DNA of 45,710 bases from Bacillota bacterium (GTDB lineage Bacteria > Bacillota > Clostridia > Oscillospirales > Ethanoligenentaceae): positions 1-45,710 of the forward strand of contig JAEWAU010000067.1 of the NCBI GenBank assembly GCA_023391535.1. Reading direction: 5' to 3'. This document shows positions 1-8,865 of this stretch, in pieces. A program made the translations under genes and the position numbers. The notes beneath the pieces are model-generated. The model did no database searches. It was not told the origin of the DNA and saw only the letters and a list, made by a program, of their open reading frames with translations. The first letter of the stretch is position 1; each line of letters begins with the position of its first letter.

Positions 1-1
1 C

Positions 2-29
2 CCCCGCACACCGCAGTGTGAGGGGTTTT
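2..29 (+). terminator. Intrinsic terminator of a gene upstream of the window
   Basis: The stem CCCC-g-CACAC (2-11) pairs with GTGTG-a-GGGG (16-25) around a four-base loop and is followed by TTTTG. This fits a rho-independent terminator for a plus-strand gene that ends before the window. The T run is short, so the call is moderate. Confidence 0.45.
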
Positions 30-66
30 GCGGCGGCCTTTTTCACGCGGCAAAACCGGACATCCC

Positions 67-95
67 TTTTTCCGCCCTACTGTTTATGCTATACT
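67..95 (+). promoter_or_regulatory. Promoter of the Gfo/Idh/MocA gene, extended -10
   Basis: TATACT at 90-95 is preceded by TG at 87-88, which makes an extended -10. The -35 position (67-72, TTTTTC) is poor, as is common for extended -10 promoters. The start codon is about 190 nt downstream. The leader carries a GC hairpin at 247-270 just before the Shine-Dalgarno sequence. Confidence 0.5.
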
Positions 96-289
96 GATAC
101 TATTCTTTTTCTGAGATCGCAAACGAAAAAATCTTCACAAAACCGTATATCAAGGCTGCCGCCCGATTTTTGGGCCGCTCTATCAAAGATCCGCAGGATA
201 CCGATTTTCACCGGAAACGAAACGCTGCCCGCTCTGCAAAAAAGCCCGGCCTTCCCCGCGGGGAGGGCCGAAAAAAAGGAGAGAATGCG

Positions 290-1270
290 ATGCGCACGAT
301 CCGCTGGGGAATTCTGGGCACCGGGTTTATTGCCGGCACGTTCGCACAGGGGCTGAAAGCCGTGGAGGGCGCGGAGCTTGCGGCCGTTGCTTCGCGCAGC
401 GCGCCGAAGGCGGAAGAATTCGCGCGCAGGTTCGGCGCGCGGCGCGCCTGCGGCATCTACGACGCGCTGTACGAAGACCCTCAGGTGGACGCCGTGTATG
501 TGGCGACGCCGCATTCCGAACACTGCGAGGAAGTGCTCCGCTGCATCCGCGCGGGCAAGGCCGTGCTGTGCGAAAAGCCGCTCGCCCCCACGGCGGCGCA
601 GGCGCAGGAGATGATCGCGGCCGCGCGAGGAGCGGGCGTTTTTCTGATGGAGGCGATGTGGACACGCTTCCTGCCCGCCGTGCGCCGCGCCGCGCGCTGG
701 GTGGAGGAGGGCCGCATCGGCGAGCCGCTTCAGCTTTCCGCAAGCTTCTGCGTGCGCGCGGAGTTCGACCCGCACAGCCGCCTGTTCGACCCCGCGCTCG
801 CGGGCGGGGCGCTGCTGGATGTGGGCGTTTACCCGCTCCATCTGGCCGCGCTGTTCTTCGGGGCGCGCCCGGAACACGCAGCGGGCGTCGCCGCGCTCGG
901 GCCCACGGGCGTGGACGTGCAGGGCGCGGCGGCACTCTCCTACCCTTCCGGCGCTCTCGCGGCGCTGCGCTTTGCCCTGCGCGCCGCCGCGGGCGAGGAC
1001 GCCGTGCTCACCGGCGCGGAGGGCGAGCTGCGGCTGCCGTTTTTCTACCGCGCCGAGCATGCGGAACTGTGGAAGGACGGCGCCCTTCTCACGCGGTTCG
1101 ACACGCCGTTTGACAAAAACGGGTACGAGTACGAGGCCCGCCACGTGGGGGACTGCCTGCGGCAGGGCCTGCTCGAAAGCCCTTTGATGCCGCTTGCGGA
1201 CACGCTCGACATCCTGCGCACTGCGGACGCGCTGCGGGCCGGATGGGGGCAGCGCTATCCGTTCGAATGA
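290..1270 (+). CDS. Gfo/Idh/MocA family NAD(P)-dependent oxidoreductase
   Basis: This is a 326-residue oxidoreductase of the glucose-fructose oxidoreductase / inositol dehydrogenase family. These enzymes oxidise or reduce sugars, cyclitols or trans-dihydrodiols with NAD(P). The Rossmann motif GILGTGFIA is at residues 7-15 and the family EKP motif at 95-97; the C-terminal half is the substrate-binding beta-sheet domain. The start at 290 follows AAAAAAAGGAGAG; an upstream in-frame ATG at 170 lacks such a site. The substrate cannot be told from sequence. The resemblance to dihydrodiol-dehydrogenase-like members is family-level only. The gene meets msrAB end to end, with the stop codons directly adjacent. 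Confidence 0.9.
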   Translation: MRTIRWGILGTGFIAGTFAQGLKAVEGAELAAVASRSAPKAEEFARRFGARRACGIYDALYEDPQVDAVYVATPHSEHCEEVLRCIRAGKAVLCEKPLAPTAAQAQEMIAAARGAGVFLMEAMWTRFLPAVRRAARWVEEGRIGEPLQLSASFCVRAEFDPHSRLFDPALAGGALLDVGVYPLHLAALFFGARPEHAAGVAALGPTGVDVQGAAALSYPSGALAALRFALRAAAGEDAVLTGAEGELRLPFFYRAEHAELWKDGALLTRFDTPFDKNGYEYEARHVGDCLRQGLLESPLMPLADTLDILRTADALRAGWGQRYPFE

Positions 1271-2281
1271 TCAATCGCCCGAAAGCTGAGGGAGGAAACG
1301 GCCGTAGCCCTCGGCCTCCATCTTCTCGCGCCGGATAAAGCGCAGCGCCGCGCTGTTGATGCAGTAGCGCCTGCCGCCCTGCTCCCGCGGGCCGTCGTCG
1401 AACACGTGGCCGAGGTGACTGTCCCCTTCCAGGGAGCGCACCTCGGTGCGCCGCATGCCGAAGCTGTCGTCCCCGCGCTGCGTCACCGCGCCCTCGATGG
1501 GCTTCGCGAAGGCGGGCCACCCGCACGCCGAGCGGAATTTATCCTTCGAAAGAAACAGCGGCTCGCCCGTGACGACATCCACATAGATGCCCGGTTCGAA
1601 GTTCTCCCAGTAAGCGTTTTCAAACGGCGCTTCCGTGCCGTTTTGCCGCGTTACATAATACGCTTCGTCTCCGATACGCGCGCGCAACTCGCCGGGCGTT
1701 TCACTTTGCGGCTTCTCCTCCCCGGCAGCTTCCTCCGGCGCAAAGCGCTGCAGCGCGGAAAAATCGATGTGGCAGTAGCCGCCCGGGTTCTTTTCGAGGT
1801 AATCCTGATGGTACTCCTCCGCCGGGCAGAAATTCTGGAGCGGCAAAACCTCGGTAGCCACCGGCTCCCGGTGCTTGCGCTGTTCGCGCGCAACGGCCCC
1901 GAGCAGCACCGGCCGGTCGGCCGGGTCGGTATAAAAAAGGCCCGTGCGGTACTGGGTGCCGGCGTCCCCGCCCTGCCGGTTGACGCTCACCGGGTCGATG
2001 ACGGCGAAAAGCCGCCGCGCCAGCTCCGAAAGGCTCACGCGGGCCGGGTCGTAGCGCACCTCCACCGTTTCGGCGTGCCCCGTCCGCTTCAGCTCCTCAT
2101 AGGCCGCCCGTTCGGTTTTGCCGTTCGCGTACCCCACGCGCGTGGCGGCGACGCCCGGGATGCGCGCAAAATAGGCCTGCACGCCCCAAAAGCACCCTCC
2201 GGCCAAATACACGGTGCGCAGCGCCTTCGGATCGTAGCGCACGCCTTCGTTCGGATTTTCCGGCAGATTTGCCGATGCCAT
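1271..2281 (-). CDS. msrAB: Bifunctional peptide methionine sulfoxide reductase MsrA/MsrB
   Basis: This 336-residue fusion repairs both S- and R-epimers of methionine sulfoxide. The N-terminal MsrA domain has the GGCFWG motif with catalytic Cys30 and the EYHQDYL segment. The C-terminal MsrB domain has SACGWPAF and the RYCINSAALRF motif with catalytic Cys307. The CxxC zinc pairs of many MsrB proteins are not seen. The start at 2281 is chosen for its strong GGAGGAGG site and because the -10 box of the only good promoter lies at 2319-2324. This places transcription start near 2311, downstream of or overlapping the longer in-frame ATGs at 2347 and 2320. Electrons probably come from thioredoxin; trxA and trxB are both in the window. 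Confidence 0.95.
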   Translation of the reverse strand: MASANLPENPNEGVRYDPKALRTVYLAGGCFWGVQAYFARIPGVAATRVGYANGKTERAAYEELKRTGHAETVEVRYDPARVSLSELARRLFAVIDPVSVNRQGGDAGTQYRTGLFYTDPADRPVLLGAVAREQRKHREPVATEVLPLQNFCPAEEYHQDYLEKNPGGYCHIDFSALQRFAPEEAAGEEKPQSETPGELRARIGDEAYYVTRQNGTEAPFENAYWENFEPGIYVDVVTGEPLFLSKDKFRSACGWPAFAKPIEGAVTQRGDDSFGMRRTEVRSLEGDSHLGHVFDDGPREQGGRRYCINSAALRFIRREKMEAEGYGRFLPQLSGD

Positions 2282-2318
2282 CCGCAGCCCCTCCTCCGTT
2301 TTCACGTTTGTTTCCGCC

Positions 2319-2347
2319 ATTATACCGCCGAATCCCGCGCGGCGCAA
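2319..2347 (-). promoter_or_regulatory. Promoter of msrAB
   Basis: On the minus strand TTGCGC (2342-2347) and TATAAT (2319-2324) are spaced by 17 bp. The site overlaps the two upstream ATG candidates of msrAB and so decides in favour of the start at 2281. Confidence 0.6.
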
Positions 2348-2389
2348 CCGCTTCTCCCCGGGGGCCGAAACATCTGAAAGGATTTATCC

Positions 2390-4594
2390 ATGAAAAAGAA
2401 AACCCGGTTTATCCTCGCGGCGCGCAGCGCCGCCGTGCTGGCCGTGCTGTGCCTCGCCTTCAGCGTGCTCGTCGGCCGGCTCGTCTATCTTCAGATCGTT
2501 CAAAACGACGTCTTCAAGGCCAAAGTCTCCGCGGAGCAGATTCAGAATACGGAGCTGTCCGCTCTGCGCGGCTCCATCTACGACCGCAACATGGTGACAC
2601 TGGCCCAGAGCGCGATGGTTTGGGATGTGGTGGCTTCGCCCAAATATTTTAAAAACGACGCGCAGCGCAAAGCCGCCGCTCAGAATCTTGCGAAGCCCCT
2701 GGGGCTCACGGAGGGCGCGCTTTACCAAAAGCTGCAGGGCAATTCCGCCTATGTAATGCTCGTTAAAAAAGTGGAAAAGCAGACGGCGGATACCGTGCAG
2801 GCCTACCTCAAAAAGGCGAACATCGGCTGCATCGCGCTCCAGGACGACAGCCGCCGCTATTATCCCTTCGGCAATTTCGCCTCGCAGCTCATCGGCTTTA
2901 CCGGCTCGGCCGGGCAGGGCCTGAGCGGCGTGGAGGCCGAATACAACGCCGTCCTCACCGGCACGCCGGGCAAATCCATCGCGGCCAAGAATCCGGCAGG
3001 CGGCAATATCCCCAACCAGACGGATACCGACATTCCCGCGCAGAACGGCAACAGCCTCGTGCTCACCATCGACGAAACCGTTCAGGAGGATCTGGAATCC
3101 AACCTGCGGCAGGCACTTGTGACAGACAGCGTGGCCAACCGCGCCACCGGCATCGTGATGGACGTGAAAACGGGCGAGATCCTGGCCATGGCCACGGTGC
3201 CGGGCTACGACCCCAACGACCCGTTTACCATCACGGATGCCGCCACAAAGGCCAAGCTCGCCTCTTTAAGCGGCAATGCGTATAAAGCGGCGCTCGCGCA
3301 GAACCAGCAGCTGCAGTGGCGCAACAAGGCCGTTTCGGAGCCCTACGAACCGGGTTCCACATTCAAGATCATCACGGCCTCCGCCGCCCTCAACGAAAAC
3401 GTGGTGAAGGAAACCGACCCGTTCTTCGACCCGGGCCAGATCGACGTGGACGGGCAGACCTTCCACTGCTGGCTTCAGGGCGGGCACGGGCACGAAACCT
3501 TCCTGCAGGGCTTTGAAAACTCCTGCAACGTGGTATTCATCGAGGTGGGCCAGCGGTTGGGTATCGCCAACTTCTGCAAGTATTTCGCCTCCTTTGGGCT
3601 CACGGAGAAAACGGGCATCGACTTGCCCGGCGAGGCGGGCAGCATCTACATCCACCAGAACACCATGGGGCCCGTGGAGCTGGCCTCCAGCTCCTTCGGC
3701 CAGAGCAACAAGATCACGCCCATCCAGCTCATCACGGCGGTATCCGCCGCAGCAAACGGCGGCACGCTCGTGCAGCCGCACGTGGTGAAGGAGGAACTGG
3801 ACGAAAACGGCAACGTGGTGAAAACCTTCGGCGCCACCGTGGAACGGCAGGTGATCTCCGCGCAGACCTCCGCCGAAATCGACCAGATGATGGAGGACGA
3901 GGTGAGCGAGGGCACCGGCAAAAACGCCTATGTGGCGGGTTACCGCGTGGGCGGTAAAACGGGCACGGGCCAGAAGCTCGATTCCTCCGACCCGAGCGCC
4001 CTTGTCGCGTCCTTCGTGGGCGTGGCGCCCTGCGACGACCCCCAGGTCGCGCTGCTCGTGGTGCTCGACGAGCCGCATGCCTCGAACAACTTCGGCGGCG
4101 TCATCGCCGCCCCCGTGGCCGGCAACATCTTTTCAGAGATTCTCCCCTACCTGGGCGTGGAGCCCAAATACAACTCCTCGGAGCTGGCTGCGCTGGATAT
4201 CAAAACGCCCGACCTTTCCGGCCTGACGCTCGCCGCCGCCAAAGCCCAGCTCAGCGCGCAGGGCCTGCAGCCCAACGTTTACGGCAGCGGCGCCACCGTT
4301 ACGGCGCAGGTGCCCTCCGCCGGCAGCCCCATCCCGCACGGAGGCCGCGTGAGCGTTTACACCGGCGGCACCGCCGTGCAAAACAGCGTCACGGTGCCGA
4401 GCCTGCAGGGCATGACGCCCTCGCAGGCGTACCAGACGCTCTCGGCGCTCGGGCTCAACGCCGATTTCGACGGCACCAAAATCACCGACAGCGGCGTAAC
4501 GGCCTACGAGCAGGAAACCGCGGTAAAGTCCAAGGTCCCGGTGGGCGCCGTCGTCACCGTCAAGTTCCGCAACGAGAACATCCGCGTGCGGTAG
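2390..4594 (+). CDS. PASTA-domain penicillin-binding protein (SpoVD/PBP2x-like transpeptidase)
   Basis: This 734-residue class B high-molecular-weight PBP cross-links peptidoglycan outside the membrane. Order: short basic N-terminus, one membrane anchor (about residues 7-33), PBP dimerisation domain (about 55-215), transpeptidase with nucleophile Ser323 in STFK, SCN at 378-380 and KTG at 523-525, then two PASTA domains (about 607-665 and 672-734). Two PASTA domains suit SpoVD or PBP2x. The gene is not in a mra/fts cell-wall cluster here, so division versus sporulation roles cannot be separated. The start has AAAGGA upstream. Confidence 0.93.
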   Translation: MKKKTRFILAARSAAVLAVLCLAFSVLVGRLVYLQIVQNDVFKAKVSAEQIQNTELSALRGSIYDRNMVTLAQSAMVWDVVASPKYFKNDAQRKAAAQNLAKPLGLTEGALYQKLQGNSAYVMLVKKVEKQTADTVQAYLKKANIGCIALQDDSRRYYPFGNFASQLIGFTGSAGQGLSGVEAEYNAVLTGTPGKSIAAKNPAGGNIPNQTDTDIPAQNGNSLVLTIDETVQEDLESNLRQALVTDSVANRATGIVMDVKTGEILAMATVPGYDPNDPFTITDAATKAKLASLSGNAYKAALAQNQQLQWRNKAVSEPYEPGSTFKIITASAALNENVVKETDPFFDPGQIDVDGQTFHCWLQGGHGHETFLQGFENSCNVVFIEVGQRLGIANFCKYFASFGLTEKTGIDLPGEAGSIYIHQNTMGPVELASSSFGQSNKITPIQLITAVSAAANGGTLVQPHVVKEELDENGNVVKTFGATVERQVISAQTSAEIDQMMEDEVSEGTGKNAYVAGYRVGGKTGTGQKLDSSDPSALVASFVGVAPCDDPQVALLVVLDEPHASNNFGGVIAAPVAGNIFSEILPYLGVEPKYNSSELAALDIKTPDLSGLTLAAAKAQLSAQGLQPNVYGSGATVTAQVPSAGSPIPHGGRVSVYTGGTAVQNSVTVPSLQGMTPSQAYQTLSALGLNADFDGTKITDSGVTAYEQETAVKSKVPVGAVVTVKFRNENIRVR

Positions 4595-4652
4595 CTGTTT
4601 TTTCTCCCGCGCGGGGAGCGGATTCCCCTGCTAGCGGGGGGAAAACGGCGTG

Positions 4653-4696
4653 AAAAAGCCCCTCCCGCGGCCTGTAAACCGCGGGAGGGGCTTTTT
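4653..4696. terminator. Bidirectional intrinsic terminator
   Basis: A perfect 18-bp stem (4653-4670 with 4679-4696) flanked by A and T runs sits between the converging PBP gene and the cytidylate-kinase-like gene. It can serve both strands. Confidence 0.9.
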
Positions 4697-4712
4697 CGCA
4701 CGTAAAACTCCG

Positions 4713-5378
4713 TCAGGGCTTGCGTTCCGGCGCGGGCAGCACGTCTTTGCCGAACCGGAAAACCAGCGCCGCGCAGATCAGCTCCACGGCTTCCTCCGGC
4801 GGCACGGCGGACGTGTTGACGCACAGGTCGTACCCGCGCGCGTCGATCCAGTTCTCGTGCGTGAAGGTTTCGGCATAGCTTCGCCGCTCGCGGTCGTTCT
4901 TTTCCATGATGCGGCGGGCTTCTTTTTCCTCAAGGCGGTAAAGCTCCCGGATGCGCGCGACGCGGTCTTCGGGGCGCGCGTGCACGAAAACGCTGAAGTG
5001 CCGCGGATGGTCGCGCAAAAGGAAACGGCCGCCGCGCCCGAGGATTACGGCGGAGCTTTCCCCGGCAATCCGCACGATATACCGGGATTCCATCTCGAAC
5101 AGCTCGCGGTCGCTGGGATAGTACCCGCAGGCGGAAGCCGCCTCCGGGCTGCTGAGCAGCTCCATGCGGGAAAACGTCTGCCAGAACGAATCGCGGCGCT
5201 CTTCGCGCGTCGCAAGTTCCTCTTCGGGCACCACGAGCGCCTGCGCCGTTTCGTGCAGGATCTGGCGGTCCACAAACGGAACGCCGAGTTTTTTGGCGAG
5301 CAGCCGGCCTACCTGCGCGCCTCCGCTGCCCAGTTCGTGCCCGATGGTCACCGCAAAACGTTTGTTCTCGCCGCTCAT
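4713..5378 (-). CDS. Cytidylate kinase-like family protein
   Basis: This 221-residue P-loop protein belongs to the family related to cytidylate kinase but distinct from Cmk. Residues 13-26 carry the ELGSGGAQVG nucleotide-binding loop, followed by VPFVDRQIL as in the family, and VILGRGGRFLL near residue 112. True CMP kinase function is not established for this family. The start at 5378 has GAGGAGGAAT upstream. It is a single gene between two terminators. Confidence 0.85.
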   Translation of the reverse strand: MSGENKRFAVTIGHELGSGGAQVGRLLAKKLGVPFVDRQILHETAQALVVPEEELATREERRDSFWQTFSRMELLSSPEAASACGYYPSDRELFEMESRYIVRIAGESSAVILGRGGRFLLRDHPRHFSVFVHARPEDRVARIRELYRLEEKEARRIMEKNDRERRSYAETFTHENWIDARGYDLCVNTSAVPPEEAVELICAALVFRFGKDVLPAPERKP

Positions 5379-5566
5379 GCCGATTCCTCCTCACGCTTAT
5401 CTTCGATAGAGATCGATAAAAAAGTCGGGCAAGACCCCGCCGTACGGTTTTTGATAATTCCTTTGCTCACGGTTTCCGAAAAGATTCGTATCGGCAGCCG
5501 CGCTTTTGTTTTCGCCCCCATTATACTACGCGGGGGCGCCCCCTGCAATGCGGGCCGAAACGAAAC

Positions 5567-5610
5567 GCAGGGCGCCGCGGACGGAACAAAATCCATCCGC
5601 GGCGCCCTGC
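5567..5610 (-). terminator. Probable terminator of the EAL gene
   Basis: A 14-bp GC-rich perfect stem (5567-5580 with 5597-5610) lies 64 bp downstream of the EAL gene stop. On the minus strand it is followed by GTTTCGTTT, a broken T-rich tail. The rest of the 295-bp gap (5379-5673) shows no other gene. Confidence 0.55.
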
Positions 5611-5673
5611 AAAAACACAGGCGCGCCGTTCGGCCGCCGATCGTACGATTGGGGAAGAAGGCCGGAACCGGAG

Positions 5674-6984
5674 TCAGGCGTTCACCAGCGTTTCAAACGC
5701 CGACACGTTCAACGGGCGGCTGAAGTAGTAGCCCTGCGCGGCATCGCAGCCCAGCCCGCGCAGGAAATCCCTCTGCCATTCGTGCTCCACGCCCTCCGCG
5801 ATAATCTTGTATTTCAGATCCTTGAGCGCGCTGATGATGGATTCCAGCATCAGCCTGCAGCGGTCGTCCATCTCCTCGAAATGAAAGAAGCCTTTGTCGA
5901 GCTTAACGATGTCGATGGGCAGCCGGGAAAGGGAGTTGAGGGAGGAATAGCCGGAGCCGAAATCGTCCATGGCCACGCACAGCCCCACGGAGCGCATCTG
6001 CTCCGCGATTTCGCCGATCGACACGTCCTCTTCCAGAAACGCGCTTTCCGTCCATTCCACCTGCAGTAAATCCGGCGGAATATCGTATTTTTCCAAAACG
6101 GCGGTGAGCCGGGGAAGGAAGCACCCCGTCGTCGCGTGCAGACGCGAGAAATTGACGGAGATGGGCACGGTGCGCATCCCGTTCAGCCACCACCGGTTCT
6201 GGAGCTTACAAACTTCCTCGAGCATGTACAGGTCGAGCTGCAGGATGAAATGATCCGATTCGAACAGCGGGATAAATTCGTCGGGCATGAGCAGGCCCAT
6301 CTCCGGATTGTTCCAGCGCACCAGCGCCTCCGCGCCGATGATCTGGCCGTCGCAAAGGCGGTACTGCGGCTGCAGGTTCACAACGAACTGCCCGCTTTGC
6401 AGCGCGGTGTGCATCTGGAGCTCCAGATAGCGGTGGCGGATATAGCTCTGGTACACCGCGTCGCTGTAATACCGCACGCAGGGGTTCGTATGAATCCGGC
6501 CGCTGCGCTGCGCGAACGTGGCCCGCCGGAAAAGCTGGCTGTCGGACGCGCTCGTTTCGGCGCCGGACGCCGGGTACACGCCAACGGTGAGGGAAAGCAC
6601 GAACGGGATGTGGGAAACCCGCGCGACCCTCCGGAGGATATGCCCCCAGCGCTCCACGCGCCGGTCCACCGCTTCCCGGTCCGGCATCTGCAGCAGGGCG
6701 AAAAAGCCGTCGTCCGTGGATTGGCACAGGAATTCCCCGCCCTGCATCTCCTGTTCCACCTGCGCCACCAGCGCGGCGTGGACGGATTGCATGACCTCTT
6801 CCCCAATCAGCTCGCTCATCTCGTTGAAATAATCCATCGTGCAGCACAGCACGGCGTAACGATCGGCCTCCCGCGCGCCGAGTGCCGAAAGCCTGCCCGA
6901 AATGGAAGAGCCCTGTTGTTTTCCCGTTGTTCTGGCCGCAAACTCCGGCCCATATTCGCCTGCTGTGCCTTTTTTGGCTTCCAC
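5674..6984 (-). CDS. EAL-domain c-di-GMP phosphodiesterase with degenerate GGDEF domain
   Basis: This 436-residue soluble protein is predicted to hydrolyse cyclic di-GMP. The C-terminal EAL domain keeps the usual catalytic and metal residues: EAL at 219-221, Asn278, Glu310 in EWTES, Asp340-Asp341 in DDFGSGYSS, Lys361, Glu397 in EGVE, and Gln417. The N-terminal region resembles a GGDEF domain, but the signature position reads STDDGFF (about 89-95), so cyclase activity is not expected. The start is GTG at 6984, preceded by AGGAGAAGGA. The open frame continues upstream without family similarity or a ribosome site. No membrane segment is seen in the chosen product. Confidence 0.9.
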   Translation of the reverse strand: MEAKKGTAGEYGPEFAARTTGKQQGSSISGRLSALGAREADRYAVLCCTMDYFNEMSELIGEEVMQSVHAALVAQVEQEMQGGEFLCQSTDDGFFALLQMPDREAVDRRVERWGHILRRVARVSHIPFVLSLTVGVYPASGAETSASDSQLFRRATFAQRSGRIHTNPCVRYYSDAVYQSYIRHRYLELQMHTALQSGQFVVNLQPQYRLCDGQIIGAEALVRWNNPEMGLLMPDEFIPLFESDHFILQLDLYMLEEVCKLQNRWWLNGMRTVPISVNFSRLHATTGCFLPRLTAVLEKYDIPPDLLQVEWTESAFLEEDVSIGEIAEQMRSVGLCVAMDDFGSGYSSLNSLSRLPIDIVKLDKGFFHFEEMDDRCRLMLESIISALKDLKYKIIAEGVEHEWQRDFLRGLGCDAAQGYYFSRPLNVSAFETLVNA

Positions 6985-7699
6985 TGCTATCCTTCTCCTG
7001 CTTCGAAACTTCCGGTGCAAAGTCCCGCACCCGGCCAAAAAAACAAGGCAATAAAAATGGCGGCCCACACCCGATTGTTTGCCTAGCGGCCTCAGACAAA
7101 CGCCGAACGCACCGGAGGACGTTTTCTGCGAGGTCTCTTTTTCCAGAGCAACGGGTATGACCACCCTGTATGTAAAATGGGACAGGATTTCTCTTCTCTC
7201 TTTTTCAGGAAATAGTATAACACGTTTCCCGTATAAAAAAACAGCCCCGGACAGAAATAATTCGAATGAATTTTGAGGCAAAGTTCATTCAATTTAGCCG
7301 TTTCTGACAATTACCGAAATATTTTATCTATTTTCAATATATACAACTTATTTGAATTGTCATTCATCGCCAAAATTCTGCCATATCCCGGCTCCCCAAA
7401 AAATCGGCCCGCTTCCGCATTTCCTGCATTTCCCGGAAATACGCGCCCGTTTTCCGCCGTGGGAGGACACGCCCGCAATAATATCTCTGTTTCGGAGCCG
7501 GCGTGCTTCCGGTAAACAGGACGCCGCCGCCCATGTGCGGAGCAAGGCATTAATTGAAAAAAGCGGTTGGGGGAGAAAAAGTTTCGACCTTTTTTGCGCC
7601 GCCGCACGGGTTTGCGGTACAATAGAAAGAGCAGGGCGGCCCGCGCCGGAAACGCTTTCCCGCGCTCCGGCTCCGCCCGGAGCGAAAGGACGGTTCCGC
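6985..7699. other. AT-richer divergent intergenic region, 715 bp
   Basis: This gap between the EAL gene and glycerate kinase is clearly more AT-rich than its surroundings, especially about 7200-7400. A minus-strand TATACT at 7214-7219 is a possible -10 for the EAL gene and would give a leader of about 220 nt. The leader contains AGGGTGGT but not the rest of a T-box, and no c-di-GMP aptamer core was recognised. Short open frames here have no recognisable product. Confidence 0.5.
7594..7623 (+). promoter_or_regulatory. Probable promoter of glycerate kinase
   Basis: TTGCGC at 7594-7599 and TACAAT at 7618-7623 are 18 bp apart, about 77 bp before the start codon. The -35 matches the consensus only in TTG. 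The same TTGCGC -35 is seen at msrAB and the DUF4180 gene. Confidence 0.4.
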
Positions 7700-8836
7700 A
7701 TGAAAAATTTTGTTCTGGCGCCGGATTCCTTCAAAGGCACCATGTCTTCCCGCGAGGTCTGCGCAATCATGGAGAGCAGTCTGCGCAGCCGTTTTCCGGG
7801 CGCGCACATCGTCTCCGTGCCGGTGGCGGACGGCGGCGAGGGCAGCGTGGATTGCCTTCTTTCGGCGGCGGGCGGAACGCGGCGTACCGTGGCAGCGCGG
7901 GGGCCTTACGGCGAAGAGCTGGACGCGTTCTATGGCGTTTTGCCGGACGGCACCGCCGTGGTGGAGGCGGCGGCCTGCGCGGGCCTCCCGCTTGCGGGAA
8001 GCCGCCTGCGCCCCGACCTTGCCACCACCTACGGCGTGGGGCAGCTGATTGCGCACGCGGCGCGCTCCGGGTGCAGGAAGATCCTTGTGGCGCTGGGCGG
8101 GAGCTGCACCAACGACGCGGGCGCCGGTGCGGCCGCCGCAGCGGGCGTGCGGTTTCTGGACGGGGATGGCCGTCCTTTCGTGCCGGCGGGCGGCACGCTC
8201 GCGCGCGTGGAACACATCGACCTTTCCGGGCTGGACCCCGCCGTGCGAAACGCGGAAATCACCGTGCTGTGCGATATTGACAACCCCTTTTGCGGCGAAA
8301 ACGGCGCGGCGTTCGTCTTTGCTCCGCAAAAGGGAGCCGACGACGCCATGGTGCGGCGGCTCGACGCTGGGCTTGCGCATCTGGCGGGCGTGCTGCGCCG
8401 GGAGCTGGGCGCGGATGTGGAGCAGCTTCCCGGCGCGGGCGCGGCGGGCGGCATGGGCGGCGGTATGGCCGCGTTTTTCGGAGCCGGGCTGCGGCGCGGC
8501 ATCGAGGCGGTGCTCGACGCCGTCGGGTTCGAAAAGCTGGCCCGGAACGCCGACCTGGTGTTCACCGGCGAGGGCCGGCTCGACGCGCAAAGCCTGCGCG
8601 GCAAAGTGGTGGCGGGCGTGGCGCGCCGAGCCAAAGCGCTGGGCGTACCCGCGGTGGCCGTGGTGGGCGACATCGGCGAAGGCGTGGAAGCCCTTTATGA
8701 GGAAGGGCTCGCCGGCATTTTCAGCATCAACCGCACCGCGGTGGAGTTTGCCCGTGCGCGCACGCGCTGCCGCGAGGATCTTGCCCTCACTATGGACAAC
8801 CTCGCGCGGTTTCTCACGGCGCTGCGGTTTGAATGA
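7700..8836 (+). CDS. Glycerate kinase (GarK/GlxK family)
   Basis: This 378-residue enzyme phosphorylates glycerate with ATP and feeds phosphoglycerate into glycolysis. The family N-terminus is clear (APDSFKGTMSS at about 7-17), followed by VADGGEGSVD, the GGSCTNDAGAG motif in the middle, GAAGGMGGGMAAF, and TGEGRLDAQS towards the C-terminus. Length matches the family. The start at 7700 has GAAAGGA upstream. No partner gene for glycerate or glyoxylate metabolism lies beside it. Confidence 0.94.
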   Translation: MKNFVLAPDSFKGTMSSREVCAIMESSLRSRFPGAHIVSVPVADGGEGSVDCLLSAAGGTRRTVAARGPYGEELDAFYGVLPDGTAVVEAAACAGLPLAGSRLRPDLATTYGVGQLIAHAARSGCRKILVALGGSCTNDAGAGAAAAAGVRFLDGDGRPFVPAGGTLARVEHIDLSGLDPAVRNAEITVLCDIDNPFCGENGAAFVFAPQKGADDAMVRRLDAGLAHLAGVLRRELGADVEQLPGAGAAGGMGGGMAAFFGAGLRRGIEAVLDAVGFEKLARNADLVFTGEGRLDAQSLRGKVVAGVARRAKALGVPAVAVVGDIGEGVEALYEEGLAGIFSINRTAVEFARARTRCREDLALTMDNLARFLTALRFE

Positions 8837-8865
8837 GTAAAGCGGAAAAACGCGCAAGTTCCGGA

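Noticed and set aside
247..270. GC hairpin in the leader of the Gfo/Idh/MocA gene
   Set aside because: It has no T-tail on the plus strand and no competing partner. It may be only a stable 5' UTR stem.
89..1144. Long open frame on the minus strand across the Gfo/Idh/MocA gene
   Set aside because: It is antisense to a clear conserved gene, has an Arg/Ala-rich low-complexity product and no ribosome site. Such shadow frames are expected in GC-rich DNA and were left out throughout.
7140..7190. AGGGTGGT on the minus strand upstream of the EAL gene, resembling a T-box
   Set aside because: The rest of the 14-nt T-box and any Stem I or terminator are missing. It does not continue as TACCGCG.
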